A stretch of 64,000 bases of DNA, taken from positions 76,454,121 through 76,518,120 of the forward strand of contig NC_071353.1 of the NCBI RefSeq assembly GCF_943734655.1, given 5' to 3'. This document shows positions 1-11,809 of the stretch, one piece after another (position 1 is the stretch's first letter; every line of letters begins with the position of its first letter). A program made the translations under genes and the position numbers. The DNA comes from Sabethes cyaneus (Eukaryota > Arthropoda > Insecta > Diptera > Culicidae). The notes beneath the pieces were generated by a model. That model was not told where the DNA came from. It saw nothing but the letters and a program-made list of their open reading frames with translations, and made no database searches.

Positions 1-565
1 CCTCCGCTTCTGTTTGTATCGCTCCACATTCTGACGGGTGGCTCTACGCAGCATTTGTACCCGTGCTGCGTTCTTCTCATCCAATATCTGCTGGCATTCC
101 TCGTCAAACCATTCGTTACGTCGATTCGGTGTCACCTAGGACGTTCTCCGCTACGCTGTTAATGGCTGTTTTCACGGCATTCCAACAGTCTTCAAGAGGG
201 GCTTCATCCAGCTCACCCTCTTCCGGCAGCGCGGTTTCGAGAGATAACGCGTAGTTTTCGGCGACCTCCGGTTGCTTCAGTCGCGCTAGATTATACCGTG
301 GCGGGCGGCGGTATCGTATGTTGTTCACAACAGATTGTTTTTGACGTATCCTTACCATCACTAGGTAGTGATCCGAATCAATGTTAGCGCCCGGATAGGT
401 TCTGACGTCGATAATGTCTGAAAAGTGCCAACCATCTATCAGAACGTGGTCGGGCAGCATACCTCCTGCAGCGCTACGATGTCGAACTTGCGGCTCTTCA
501 CTTCTTTAGAAAGCACGTGGGTACTTCTGGGTAGGAAATTTAGAGACCGACAGTTCCATGTTCCT
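1..565 (-). pseudogene. RTE-clade LINE fragment (endonuclease part)
   Basis: Remnant of the apurinic-type endonuclease of an RTE-clade non-LTR retrotransposon, which nicks the target to prime reverse transcription. Reading from about 561 downwards gives TWNCRSLNFL then FDIVALQEV, the endonuclease N-terminus. At about 465 the reading jumps straight to DHVLIDGWHFSDI, the C-terminal endonuclease region with the IDSDHYLV motif. The middle of the domain (roughly 150 residues compared with the fuller relative at 57268-58902) is missing, so this is an internally deleted copy. It continues past the window start. The second half (116-460) is open for 114 codons and aligns well with the fuller copy. 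Confidence 0.8.
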
Positions 566-629
566 TTTCTTCAAAAGCGAAATATAATAATAATTTTTCT
601 GAACTCTTGTTTTTCAAAGATGCTAACTT

Positions 630-1170
630 TTGAATGCATGGTATTAATATCAAAATATCAAAAAATCTGCTATGAACAAATACTTCATATTGTCAATTCA
701 AAACAAGTTTCGTATGTGGCTCTAAAGCCCGAAAGTTAAGACCATCTGTAGACCCGTTAGAGGGTTAATTTCTAATTTTCTATACATATTCATTCAAGTC
801 TGTAAAAATTATCTTTTGTGTTTACATTATTTTTATATATAAATATTATAAATATATAAAACTTAAATATAATAACTTAAAAAAAAATAACTTAAATATT
901 ATAAAACTAAATAAGGTGTTCATTAAGTAACATAAATGACGCTTGCATGTATTTACGCACCCAAGGAAAGAAAATATAATTATTCTACACAATACGTTGT
1001 GAATTTTACTGGCAAATAAGGATTTTGAGGAATACGGAACGGATATTTAAAAATATAGTCTAATATAACATCTATACATCTACAATTAAGTTCCTGAGAA
1101 ATTAAATAATGATTATTGTGGCAGTAGAAAGGCTAGGTCACGCCGCTATGTGGATTAATTCGGGTCTTTT
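630..1170. repeat. Dispersed repeat, inverted relative at 37880-38290
   Basis: AT-rich stretch without coding signal. Two blocks (about 636-835 and 1085-1170) match, in inverted order, the sequence at 37880-38290, including the shared phrases GTATGTGGCTCT, GACCCG and GGCTAGGTCACGCCGC. Here the blocks are separated by about 240 bp of AT-rich DNA that the other copy lacks. The other copy instead carries a Penelope-type terminal motif in its own interior. This is therefore a non-coding dispersed family with different secondary insertions in each copy. Confidence 0.6.
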
Positions 1171-1196
1171 CGACATTTTTACACGTTTTATGTTTT

Positions 1197-1845
1197 TTTA
1201 TATTGTTTAGGCAGGGAGAAAATCTTCATAGATAGCACTTTCACGGTGCCCATTAGGATTCGCGAGGTGCCAACATGCGCTTACCTACTAAAAACTCTCC
1301 TGCTGCCCATTCCTGAACCCCTTCCGGAACTACCGTTAGGTTTTACTTCAGGAGAGAGGACGTGCCTAAGCACTCCGACTTACCCGTTGCGTGTGTGGGT
1401 TCACACAACACCCTTGTCACTTCATACCGCCACTACCCTTCACCTAGGGCCTGGGCTGCGCAATCAGTCCATTACTGACCCTAGCTAAGCTATGTCAGAC
1501 CCTGTCATTGTAAACGTTCTAGCCGTTTCAACTCCGTTATCACCTCCGTTGCCGTCCTATCGACGGCACCCCATGCGCGCTGCTAAGCGCACATTCTCTG
1601 CACAATGTTGTCGGCGTTGGTATCTTCCCCAACGACCGCAAGCATCACCCGCCGAGTGGTCGTGAAACGCGGGCAGTGAAATATCACATCCTCCGCCGTT
1701 TCCTCGGCTACCGTGTAAACGGGGCAAAAGGTTGAGCCTACCCGCCCACGCGTATGTAGAGACTTCTTAAAGCATCCATGACCCGACAGAAACTGGGTAA
1801 GGAAAAAGTTTACCTCACCTCCTCTACCGATCCAGGACGATATGG
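1197..1845 (-). pseudogene. R1-clade LINE, 5'-truncated 3' end (copy B)
   Basis: Second copy of the 3' terminal region of the R1-clade LINE found next to it. On the minus strand it encodes the C-terminal zinc motif of ORF2 (SGHGCFKKSLHTRG, then CPVYTVAEETAEDVIFHC) with one substituted metal ligand (CPVY instead of CPVC), then a 3' UTR ending near 1197 in an A-rich tract. It differs from the adjoining copy by an estimated 8-10%, so it is a separate older insertion, not a recent duplication. Its 5' truncation point abuts the A-rich 3' end of element A near 1845. Confidence 0.75.
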
Positions 1846-2144
1846 TCTTTTTTTTGTATTGTTTATGCAGGGAGAAAATCTTCATAGACAGCACCTTCAC
1901 GGTGCCGAATAGGATTCACATGGTGCCAACATGCGCCTACCTACTAAAAACTATCCTGCTGCCCGTTCCTGAATCCCTCCCGGAACTACCGTTAGGTTTT
2001 ACTTCAGGAGGGAGGACGTGCCGAAGCACTCCGACTTGTCCATTGCGTGTGTGGGTTCACACAACACCCTTGCCATTATATACCGCCACTACCCTTCACC
2101 TAGGGCCTGGGCTGCCCAATCAGCCCATTACTGACCCTAGCAAG

Positions 2145-4630
2145 CTATGTCAGGCCCTGTCGTTGCAGCCGTTCTAGCCGTTGCAACTCCGTTATCACCG
2201 CCGTTGCCGCCCTATCGATGGCACCCCATGCGCGCTGCTCAGCGCACATTCTCTGCACAATGTTGTCGGCGTTGGTGTCTTCCCCAACGACCGCAAGCAT
2301 CACCCGCCGAGTGGACGTAAACCGCGGGCAGTGAAAAATCACATGCTCCACCGTTTCCTCGGCTACCGTGCAAACGGGGCAAAAGGTTGAATCTACCCGC
2401 CCGCGTGTATGTAGATACTTCTTGAAGCATCCATGACCCGACAGAAACTGAGTAAGGAAAAAGTTTACCTCACCATGACCTCTGCCGATCCAGGACGATA
2501 TGTTCTGGATCAGCCTATGGGTCCACCTACCATGGTCGGTGCGATCCCATTCCGCCTGCCAACGCCTAATAGAGTCCAGCCTAACTCTGTCCCTAGCGCC
2601 CCTGACGTTCCTCTGCCTGTGGCACTCGATATCCTCACCTAGGAGTATGCATATTTTAATCATAGCTGCAATAACCCCAATCGCATCCAACGATATGGTA
2701 CGGTAGCCGCACGCAACGCGCAATGCTAACAGCCTGAACACCTTGTTCAGACATGCCTGATTGCGCTTACTCTCCAAAGCCGGGGCCCACGCCGGTGCAC
2801 CGTATCGTAACACCGACATGGCAACGCTGGCCATCAGGCGTCTCTTACTGCTGCTAGGACCGTAGCCGTTCGGCATGATCTTAGACAGCGCAGTGACCGC
2901 CGTTGACGCTTTACCACAAGCATAATCCACATGGCTGGTGAAGTTCAGCCTGTTGTCTGTCATGACACCCAGGTACTTCACACTTCGAGACAATCACCTG
3001 TCCCCCAACGATTATTTTTGCCTCTAGGGCCGACTTACGGTTGCTGACCATCACAGCTTCCGTCTTATGGTGGGCCAATCGCAGATTGAGCTTCGTCGAC
3101 GGAAGCCAAACTGCTTGTTTGCCAGTCCGACATCACTTTCCGTCACAGGCGTTAGCCTGTTTAGGATTACCCGCTCTAGCAATTTGCCTAGCGTGTCCAA
3201 TAGGCAAATTGGCCTGTACGACGAGGGATCCCCAGGCGGTTTCCCCGGCTTTGGCAGCAGTACCAATCTTTGGGCTTTCCATTTGTCTGGAAATTCGCAT
3301 ACCTCTAGGCAATTCTGAAGCGTCTCTCTGAACATATCGGGATATGCTTGGATCGCCACTTTGAGTGCCTCGTTCGGCATCCCGTCAGGACCGGGCGCTT
3401 TCTTCGTTTTTAAACCCCTGGCAATTACGATGAGTTCCTCATTTGTGACCGGAATGAGGACATCATTCGATTGACCGTACGGGGTCGGAGGCCACCAAAG
3501 TGGATCGTGTTGCGGAAAGAGCCCTTCCACGATGACTTTCAGTATTTGGGGGCAGGTTTCCCGCGGCGCGGAAGTACCCTTCATCTTTTTCATCACCTCC
3601 TGGTATGCACCGCCCCAGGGGTTTGAATCCGCATCGCTGCATTGCTCCTGAAAACAGAATTTCTGGCTACGCCCAACCTCCTTGTTGAGCGTCAACCTGG
3701 CTGCTCTAAGTTCGATCCCCCGGGCTTCAGCATCTGCATCGGTCCGGGCCCTCTGCGCTAGCCTTCTCGCTCTGTGCCCCCCGGAGCGGAGCTGGGCAAT
3801 GGTATCACTCCACCAGTATACCGAGCGACAGCCGTTCGTTGGCTGCCCCGTCCTGGGCATAGTAGTATCACATGCCCGTACTAGGACGTTGGTCAGCTCA
3901 CGAGCACTCAGGTTCGAGCGGTTGTCCTATGCGCTGAGTGCTTCAACGAACAGGTCTTTGTCGAAGGACTTCACTTTCCACCTCCTTCCTGTCGACTTCA
4001 ACCCGCATGGCGGTAGGGTCCGTCGTTCAATCGTGTACCGCATAGCTTGGTGGTCGCTATGCGTGTACTCATCTGACACCCTCCAGTCCATGTTGACAAG
4101 TAACGTTGGGCTGCAGAAGGTGATGTCGATGATCGATTGTTGTACCTCCCTACAAAAGGTACTGACGGATCCCACGTTAGCCACACTTACATCCAGCTTG
4201 GACAGAGGTTCCAGCAAACCATAGGGGTAGTGCACCTGCTACCCCATTCGACAGGCCAAGCATTGAAGTCTCCTCCAATGACAACGGGCTTGCGGCCCGT
4301 GAGTTCGTCGGTGAGCACGTCTAGCATCCGGTCAAACTGCTCCGGCGACCACCTAGGTAGAGCGTAGCAGCTACAGATGCAGACGCCATCGACCACAGCA
4401 ATCACGAACCCGTCTTGGTTGGACGAGACCACCTCCTGAATCGGGTATCTACCCATCACAACGATTGCTGCCATCCGACCTTTGTCGATTACCCAGTTTG
4501 CGCCGCCCCGGGGGACCCGGTAGGTATCGACGATAATGGCAATATCGCACCCCGTTTCGGCTGCCGTTTGCCACAGCAACTCCTGTGCCGTCTCACAGTG
4601 GTTTAGGTTAATCTGTATAACCTGCACCAT
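2145..4630 (-). pseudogene. R1-clade ORF2 (endonuclease-RT), internally deleted
   Basis: ORF2 of element A. It starts at 4630 with VQVIQINLNHCETAQELLWQ, the typical R1 endonuclease beginning, and contains GGDFNAWPVEWGS. A frameshift near 4225 moves to the next block (DITFCSP...DEYTHSDHQ, 3927-4235). A single TAG at 3927-3929 follows, and the same frame then continues into the RT N-terminal half (KKAPGPDGMPNEALK, LLPKPGKP, SYRPICLLDTLGKLLERV). At about 3090 the sequence jumps from QFGFRR directly to LRLAHHKTEAVMVSNRK, losing the YADD catalytic centre (roughly 200 residues compared with the copy at 52416-54618). The C-terminal part (2145-2993) is open and holds the zinc motif CPVC...HVIFHC. No enzyme activity is possible. 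Confidence 0.85.
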
Positions 4631-5760
4631 TATCGTTGCAAAGCCCTCCTATAAGCCGCACAAAATGGGCCACCTGTGGCATGCTTATTTCCCGCTTCGG
4701 CTGTGCAAAGCAAGCACCTGAGGGGATTGCTACATCCCCAGGCGAAGTGGCCATCGTCGCCGTATCGCCTGCACAGCTTAGACCGATCGGGGGCCTTACA
4801 CTTGCCTGCCCGATGGCCAAAGCCCATACACCTGAAACAGCGTTCGATACGCCGTTTGGACGCAAGTGTAGAGACTGACCAGCCCACCCTGATTTTGCCA
4901 GACGCCAACATTTTGTTGGCGATTACCTCCGGCACGTTTAAGCTTGCGGTTTGCATATCTCCATATGCCTTCCGCAACCGGATGTCTGCGGGTGCCACAT
5001 CAACATTAAGCTGATCCCGCAGAGCATCCTTCAGGTCAACTGCCGTCATAATCTCGTCGAGGTTTTTACACTCGATAAGAACACGCTACAACAGCGCCTT
5101 TACATGGCCCGCTTCACCCAGGGACTGCTCAACCTGTTGCCTGTAATTCGAGCTCTGGACCGTTGGGTCCTTTTTGAGCTCGAATAGCATATCCCCGGCC
5201 TGGGTTCGGCGGGTCTTCACTACATTGACCTCAAGCTCCTGCAGCTTGGGGTCCACCCTAACCTTGCGCAGTAGGTCAGCGTACGACAGATTACCTGTCA
5301 GCTTCACTACTAAGGTGTCGCCCTTATGGACTTTACAGTCGCAGCGTCGCTCGGTTTCGGGTTAGGCGGTTTACGCCTAACCACCCGTCAGTCGTCATCC
5401 CCGGTCCCGGCAGCACCGTCCGGGACCGCCTCCGCGTGTTCGCTGGTAGAGGCGCGATCCAGGGTTCGCTGCCTTTTGACCACCATCGTTAGTCCATGGG
5501 CGGGCGTAGCCGCCTTGCGCTTGGCAAGCGGCGTACGCGCCTGACTAGGCATGGCCACAGCCTTAGCGGCTATGACCCGAGCTTCGGCGATTTCGCACTG
5601 CTGCAGAAGGTCCTGCCTCTCCACCTCGGCAGCTATGACGGTAGAGCGGAGGCTCACCGCCAGCTTTTTAATGTCGAGGTGGACATTTGATCTCGAGTTG
5701 ATGAACAAGTACAAATCGTCCACCAACCTTTTGGCTTCCTCCAGCTTGCTACTGGTTATA
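4627..5760 (-). pseudogene. R1-clade ORF1 (gag-like, CCHC knuckles)
   Basis: ORF1 nucleocapsid-like protein of element A, which would coat the LINE RNA. Reading downwards: an alpha-helical region (5388-5726, DDLYLFINSRSNV...), a middle part (5086-5307, SYADLLRKVRVDP... MLFELKKDP), then a C-terminal part (4630-5049) with three cysteine knuckles: CFRCMGFGHRAGKC, CRRYGDDGHFAWGC and CLLC. In the second knuckle a usual Cys is Tyr (CRRY), so it is probably defective. An in-frame TAG interrupts the chain near 5085, and frames change between blocks. The stop overlaps the ORF2 start as TAATG at 4627-4631, the arrangement expected for termination-reinitiation in R1-type elements. Confidence 0.8.
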
Positions 5761-5809
5761 GGCTATGGCTATATTGAGGCTATAGGTCTCACCCGGTCGC
5801 TTCTTTACA

Positions 5810-5820
5810 CCATTGCGCCA
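5810..5820 (-). promoter_or_regulatory. Pol III A-box-like motif in R1 5' leader
   Basis: On the minus strand the leader reads TGGCGCAATGG, which satisfies the RNA polymerase III A-box consensus TRGYNNARNNG. The second R1 element has TAGTGCAGTGG at the homologous place (60693-60703), which also fits although three positions differ. A convincing B-box is not visible downstream. This may be a tRNA-derived leader or chance within conserved leader sequence. Confidence 0.35.
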
Positions 5821-5966
5821 CGCTACCCGCAAGCACAACGTGCCCCCTTTTCGCTCTTAGCACACAACTGAGGGTGTAACCAAAGACTGGTATTTGGTCG
5901 ACCCTAGGCCCAGTTGCGTCCCGGCCCGCACCGCGTGGAGGTAGGGATAAGAGTTTTATGTTTGTG

Positions 5967-6096
<130 letters not shown>

Positions 6097-6207
6097 GTTG
6101 TTGTACTTACATACACCCTACAAGCATGTGTTTATAAGGGTGCTCATTATGCCCCAGGGGGTGCTCATTGTGCCCCACACACTGACCGATTTTTAGTTTT
6201 TAAAGTA

Positions 6208-8028
6208 CCGTCATCCGGGGCGAGATTGTGCCAAAAAACATACGTTTTTGTTATTTAGCTCAATATACACACATTTTAGGAACTAAGTTGATTTCAAACC
6301 TATCAAATTATACTAAATTGTTCAATTATCAACTACCGTAGAGATGGTTTAGTTACAATGAAACCTTATTTTACTGGAAGTGCATGAACTTTGGCACAAT
6401 CTCACCCCTTCTAGGGGGTGACATTGTGCCAAAAACATAAAGTTAGGCTAAAAATCTAAACAGTGAACATTAGCATGTTTATAAACAATACACATAAATA
6501 TCAGTATAAAGTAGTTCATATGAGGCCTTCCATGAACTAAGTGGACTATTAGGAGCAGGGGGTCGACCAAAAACAACGCATCATACAAAAAGTATAAAGG
6601 AAAATAACCTGGGGAGGACTGAAATAACTAAAAATGAGTTCGTCGTCAATGGACAGCCTTTATATAGCCAGTAGCGTTTCGAGGGTTAATAAAGGGGTAT
6701 ATGAAGATGTTACGAGTAGAGAAAATTACCGATGGGCACACCCTATATTTTATGGCTTGTCAGTCTACAATAAAAAATTAGCATACAATCTCATTTAAAA
6801 TATAGCTGAATAGAATACCTGAATAGAATAGCTGAATAGCCAATAAGAATAAAGATGTCTTTAGGTGACAATTAAACGGAAATAATTTGTACAGCATTAA
6901 TTGAAAGCTGAGTTAAAATATAGAATATACGGTGGTAGATATAAATTATTTAGAGTTCGATCTGGGAAATCAATTGGAATTTGTAAGTAGATTAAGTGCA
7001 AAATAATTTTCCTTTCAATAATTACATACTAATTAAAATAAAAACAGAACTTAGTAGCGGAGAAAATTAACGGATATCTGTTCTGCACGAGGCCGTACGA
7101 AAAAACTTATAATTGTGAGTAGACTTAAGAAAAATCGACATTGATATAAAATATTAATAAAACAGTTTGAGCTGCATATTATTGCTGCTACAAAAAAGGT
7201 GTAATCGTTAGTCCGAACAGAAGATATATGCAGGGGTGTATCCCAAGGGGGCATACCTATTTGATCATTTAACAAAAGTAACCATTACTTCGTTCGAGAA
7301 CCCGCAGCCGCAGAACATGTGACTTATCACACCCCCCTTCCCCCTCCTTAAAACTGGCAGTTTATATACGGTATAATATATTCGTCTTATATTAGAGTGT
7401 TTATTCAAAGTATCTGAAATTTCCAGAGAAAAAGTAAAAATTAGTTTAAATTATTTAGCAGACCTATGATGCTGTTTGCTTTAAAATGGATGATGCAATC
7501 TAATCTGTCAAAATATTGCGCTCAATAGTAAAGAATGTGAGTGTACTGGTGTATACTGACGTATTTTTGTTGTGTATGTGAAATTTACAAATTGGATCGA
7601 TCATTGTGGCTTGGCACAATCTCACCCCCGTGAAGCTCGAAAAGTACAAAGCTTCGAAAAGCATTATATTCGTAATCAAAACTTATCCAACGCATAATAA
7701 CCTTTCAATACATTGTAAATGACTAGTTTATATACCTTCAAAATAGCAAGTTGATGCGATTTCTTGTTTGGGTTGGTTTATGCGGGACATTTTTTACAAG
7801 CGTTATTTCCGAGTATTTTTAATCGCGAACTTTGAAACCCTGTTTAGGCTAAATAGTTTGCTAATATTATCTATGTTCCATTCTAAGTTATGAATAAATA
7901 TGTTATGTTCATCATCAGTTTGAATTTAGGTCACCAGTTTCTATAGATATAATAAATTTTCACAAATAAACATTTTTGGTTTTTGGCACAATCTCACCCC
8001 CGTGGCACAATCTCACCCCGGATGGCGG
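6208..8028. mobile_element. TIR element, CCGTCATCCGGGG family, TA flanks
   Basis: A 1.8-kb non-coding DNA element. The left end CCGTCATCCGGGGCGAGATT (6208 on) and the inverted right end (8003-8028) match at 24 of 26 positions, and TA stands immediately outside both ends (6206-6207 and 8029-8030), as in Tc1/mariner-type insertions. A subterminal motif, GGGGTGAGATTGTGCCA or close variants, recurs at 6217, 6393 (inverted), 6415, 7612, 7984 and 8003 in both orientations. These are candidate transposase-binding sites. No transposase is recognisable inside (longest open frames under 80 codons), so it is non-autonomous. Confidence 0.75.
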
Positions 8029-8218
8029 TATGATTTTAAATTGCAATTTTCGTCATCATGTCAATTATTTTTCAATTTGTTAACAGTATGCCTTTGATTA
8101 TCGATAGTGAATGTATGTTGTGCAATGACGACACTTTAAAAATTCAGTCATTTTTGGTGCTTAAATCAGCCTACAAGTTAAGGTGCTCATTATGCCCCTA
8201 ATACCCCTACATGTATGT

Positions 8219-8331
<113 letters not shown>

Positions 8332-8518
8332 TTTTTGTAAATTACCTAATTGTATAATATTCAGCTTACTTATTTATTGTCGATTGTTAATTTGTTGAAT
8401 AGTGTTATTGGCTTTTGTCGTAATTTATGATGTACTCAGCTTCGATTATGGATCATCTCTTAATAAGTAAATTACTTGTATTGTTTCCCTTTATGTGCTT
8501 ATTGGTCTTATTGTTTAA

Positions 8519-9567
8519 TTATTATTTTAATATGACATAAAATCGTGACATAAATATTATTATTTATTGATTATTATTTTTATTATTATTATTGTTATTA
8601 TTGTTTAATTATTATTTTTATTATTATTATTATTATTTTTATATGACATAAAATCGTGACATAAATATGGTCTTCAGTTGCGTGCCCTTGTGTGAATGCA
8701 GCCTGATGTAATCCCGGATCGCCTGTAAAATCTCTTAGTCTCTCCTTTAAACATTTGGCATAAGGCTAGTGAAGTTCGAAATTTTCAATTATTCCATTAC
8801 CGATTAATCGGCGAGCGTTGTCTGCACTAATCGATTAATTCATCTGTAGAGCTTGCTAAGCCCCGTGTTAAGGGTTACAAAAACTTAATGTTTTTCACTC
8901 AAACGTATGTTTTTTACCGGGGTATATCTGGGGGAAAACAAAAACAAACGTGTAAAATCAATGTAAAATCTAACAACAGCAACAACAAATCGTGCGTCGA
9001 TGTGTGCGTGCGGCAAACGTCAGCAAGCTCAATTCGTGCCAGTAGTGTTTGATTAAAACTAGTGGGATTTCGAATATAATTTACTTGCAAAAATATGCTT
9101 AAATATCAGTCAGTTTCCGCATACATACTTTAAATGGCGAAAAAATATTGCCCTATGTGTGTTCATGAAAAATTGTTTGCGGTTATAGAATGTTTCGAAC
9201 AATAATATTTTTATTGCCGTAGGACTACGTCTTACCTCAGGTCGCCAAAAACTTACTTCCACCGGACGGATAGCTCTTGGCGGATTTTCTGAACAAAAAA
9301 AGGTTGCAATCGTTGGTTAATAACTTTTAGTCAATTTCTAACGCATTTACGGGTCTCGATTTTGGCACGGTTTCGATTTTGGCAACATAGATGAAACGCA
9401 TTTGTTGCCAAATTCGAAATCCAACTGTAGTACATCTTTTACTTTGTCGGTTGGTCTGTGGGCTACGTCGATATTGAATTGCTTCAAATACCAACCTAAA
9501 TTTTCACCTAAACCGGCAACGGACCTTTTTTCAGTAAAATGGTGGATTTTTCCGGCAAAAATTTAGA
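8519..9567. other. AT-rich sequence, no gene recognised
   Basis: Begins with an imperfect (ATT)n tract (8519-8645). The rest shows no coding region, TIR pair or RNA gene that I can support. The phrase GTAGGACTACGTCTTAC at about 9224 also occurs at 40606, so a repeat end is probably present. Confidence 0.4.
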
Positions 9568-9838
9568 ATGCCAATGGGTTCACCTCTTTCTCCGGTAGTT
9601 GCAAATATTGTGCTGGAACGTATAGAACTGGCGGTCTTGGAAAAACTAGAACAACGTGAAGTAAACCCTGTTTTCTATATACGCTATGTAGATGACTGTA
9701 TAATGGGCGCCGAAGCTGAACATGTGGACGAGATCCTTGGCGTCTTCAATAGTTTCCACCAGAGAATGCAGTTCACCGTCGAGTTGGAGATAAATGAACA
9801 GTTAAAATTTTTTGACACTATTCTACGAAGACAGGAAA
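9568..9838 (+). pseudogene. Penelope-like element reverse transcriptase fragment
   Basis: About 90 codons of a Penelope-like (PLE) reverse transcriptase, the polymerase of GIY-YIG-type retroelements. Seen directly: PMGSPLSPVVANI, then the catalytic motif YIRYVDDCIMG, then FTVELEINEQLKFFDTIL. The YVDDC signature followed by a FT.E.E...L.F.D block is characteristic of PLEs and separates them from the LINE RTs here. Both ends are abrupt. At 9839 the frame runs into an unrelated GGGGCCGTGC repeat, which appears to have replaced or interrupted the gene. Palm fragment only, inactive. Confidence 0.85.
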
Positions 9839-9960
9839 GGGGCCGTGCACTAATTACGTAAGGTATAATGGGGGGAGGGGGGGTTCCGCGAGATCTTACA
9901 AAATCTTATTTGGGGGAGAGGGGGGTTTAATCATTTCTTACGTAAGATTTTCACACTCGA
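9839..9960 (+). repeat. GGGGCCGTGC-ended G-rich repeat, left copy
   Basis: Starts GGGGCCGTGCACTAATTACG. The inverted equivalent ends at 18619 (23 of 24 positions). Inside are G-rich runs around ATCTTACAAAATCTTAT, also present at 18520-18560. It interrupts the Penelope RT fragment. Flanks of the two copies do not share a duplication, so I treat them as separate insertions. Confidence 0.5.
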
Positions 9961-10342
9961 CAAAATTCATATTTTTAATAGCAACTCATGTTACTTGTTA
10001 CAAAAAATTTTAAATTGATGAGTTAAGTTGTGAAGTGTCGAAATCCTTCATGCTGCAAGGAAATGCGTAGTAACCTGCTGAGTATTTTAGGTAGTATGCC
10101 CACTTGAAACTGCAGTTGGCCTACTTGTTCCAGAGCCATCTGATGTCATCGGTTTATGCTATTATTCCAACATATTTCGTTGCAATTGCCTATTCCAATT
10201 CCGCAAGGCAGCCGCAAAATCCCTTATGATATCACGAGAAGCAGTTTTGTTTAAAAGTAGCTTATTCAACTAATGTATAGCTGTACCAATAGAACAAGTG
10301 CTTGATAAGCTACTATACAACAAAAATGTTTCTTGGGATGTA
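9961..10342. other. No feature recognised
   Basis: AT-rich sequence between the G-rich repeat and the 7.7-kb TIR element. I see no coding or repeat structure that I can support. Confidence 0.4.
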
Positions 10343-11809
10343 CCGTCAAACGGGGTAACTTGCAACAGTTCTCAACTATGAGTGCAAGTGAAAACTTATC
10401 TGTAGTACATTTGAGGACGTTTGATTAATACGTAGTTATTAGGTCTACCATAGAACAATTTCACATATTGAGAAAAAATATGCGATCAATATTGGCTGTT
10501 GTAGAATTTTTTAACTAATTTGTTACTAGTAACCCCTTAAACGGGGTAACTTGCAACAAGTAATATTTTTTGGAAATTGAACGAATTTAAAGATTTGTAT
10601 GAATTTCTTTTGATTTGAATATGCAAATGATAATCCGACTTGCGATTTTTAATGCTTTTGCTATGAATATACGCATAAATGCCCTATGTCACGTTGGTAA
10701 AAACAATTTATGAGCCCCGTAACGGAAATTACAGAAATAACTTTTTATATTATTCATGCAGTTGATATTCCTTGTCTGGATACAATAAAGCTGCCTTTTT
10801 AAGGACCACTCACATATTACGTAACGCACTTAGTGAAGTGGGAGTTGTGTAACAACGCATTACACGTCGTATATCCATTATGCAAAATCGCGTCATGAAG
10901 TGGCAACGCTGGCCGGTTGACACGATTGTTTTTAACGTCCGTGTATTATTATAAATTCAAAGTGTTAACTTGCAATTTAATTCATAAAAAGTAGTCTATT
11001 TTGCTAGTGAAATCGTCGTTTTGCTGCCTAAGTGATGTTTATAGTGAAATTGTGCTAGAATTGTTGGAAAAAATCAATTTTATTCTCAACAGTACAACGC
11101 TTCCAGGAGGGGTTCATTGTTTAAGATTATTAGGCCGAAATTCGGCTTGTTGTTGTGGTTGCTGCTGATGAGTTACCTTGCTGCTGCTGTTGTATTGGGG
11201 TAAAAATTCTACTTGTGATACTATGCTGAATTGAGTAGAAGTCAACTGTGAGTACACCTATAGAGACATTTGTGATAACGCAGATTGTTCGTAAGCTTTT
11301 CGTGCTGCCCTTAGCCGCCAAAACGGTCACTTGACAAACGTTAAGCAATCAACGATCTCTGTTTGATTCGCATTTGGTCTTGCTCCTGCAATAAGAGTAT
11401 GATATTTGTGAAACACTTTGCCGCCCAAACGGTTACTTGACGAGCAAATATCTGTCTCGTTAATGAATGAGCGGTTTGTTCTGGTAGGTTGGAAAACAAC
11501 TTCAACGTTCGGTTTTGGAATAGCAGTAGTATCTGGATCCCATTTGCAGCTTCATTTTGATAGCCTATCGGTGACGCGATACACATATACAGACTCAATA
11601 GAACTGCTTGTGGATACGTTTTAATTTGCATCTCAATCTTGTTATTCTAGTACTGCATCTCTATCATCACACTTTGGTCGCTGTTGTTTTCATTTACGTG
11701 GCATTTAGATACCTATGTCAGCGAATTGCATTGCCATCTGTTTACCTTTCGATTTTATTATTTTTTTTTTCTTGATTCGGTTTTAGCTTGCTTTTCCTAA
11801 TTGCTTAGA

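Larger units (their letters stand above)
1846..5955 (-). mobile_element. R1-clade non-LTR retrotransposon, element A
   Basis: About 4.1 kb on the minus strand, 5' end near 5955 and 3' end near 1846. It has two overlapping reading frames: a gag-like ORF1 with three CCHC knuckles, and ORF2 with endonuclease, reverse transcriptase and a C-terminal zinc motif. The 5' leader (5780-5955) matches the leader of the second R1 element at 60850. The 5' end stands against a TG (AC on the coding strand) microsatellite. The copy is dead: the middle of the reverse transcriptase is deleted, and ORF1 and ORF2 carry stops and frameshifts. A tandem partner lies at its 3' end. R1-clade families such as Waldo and Mino are known to target ACAY or AC microsatellites, which fits the flank. 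Confidence 0.85.
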
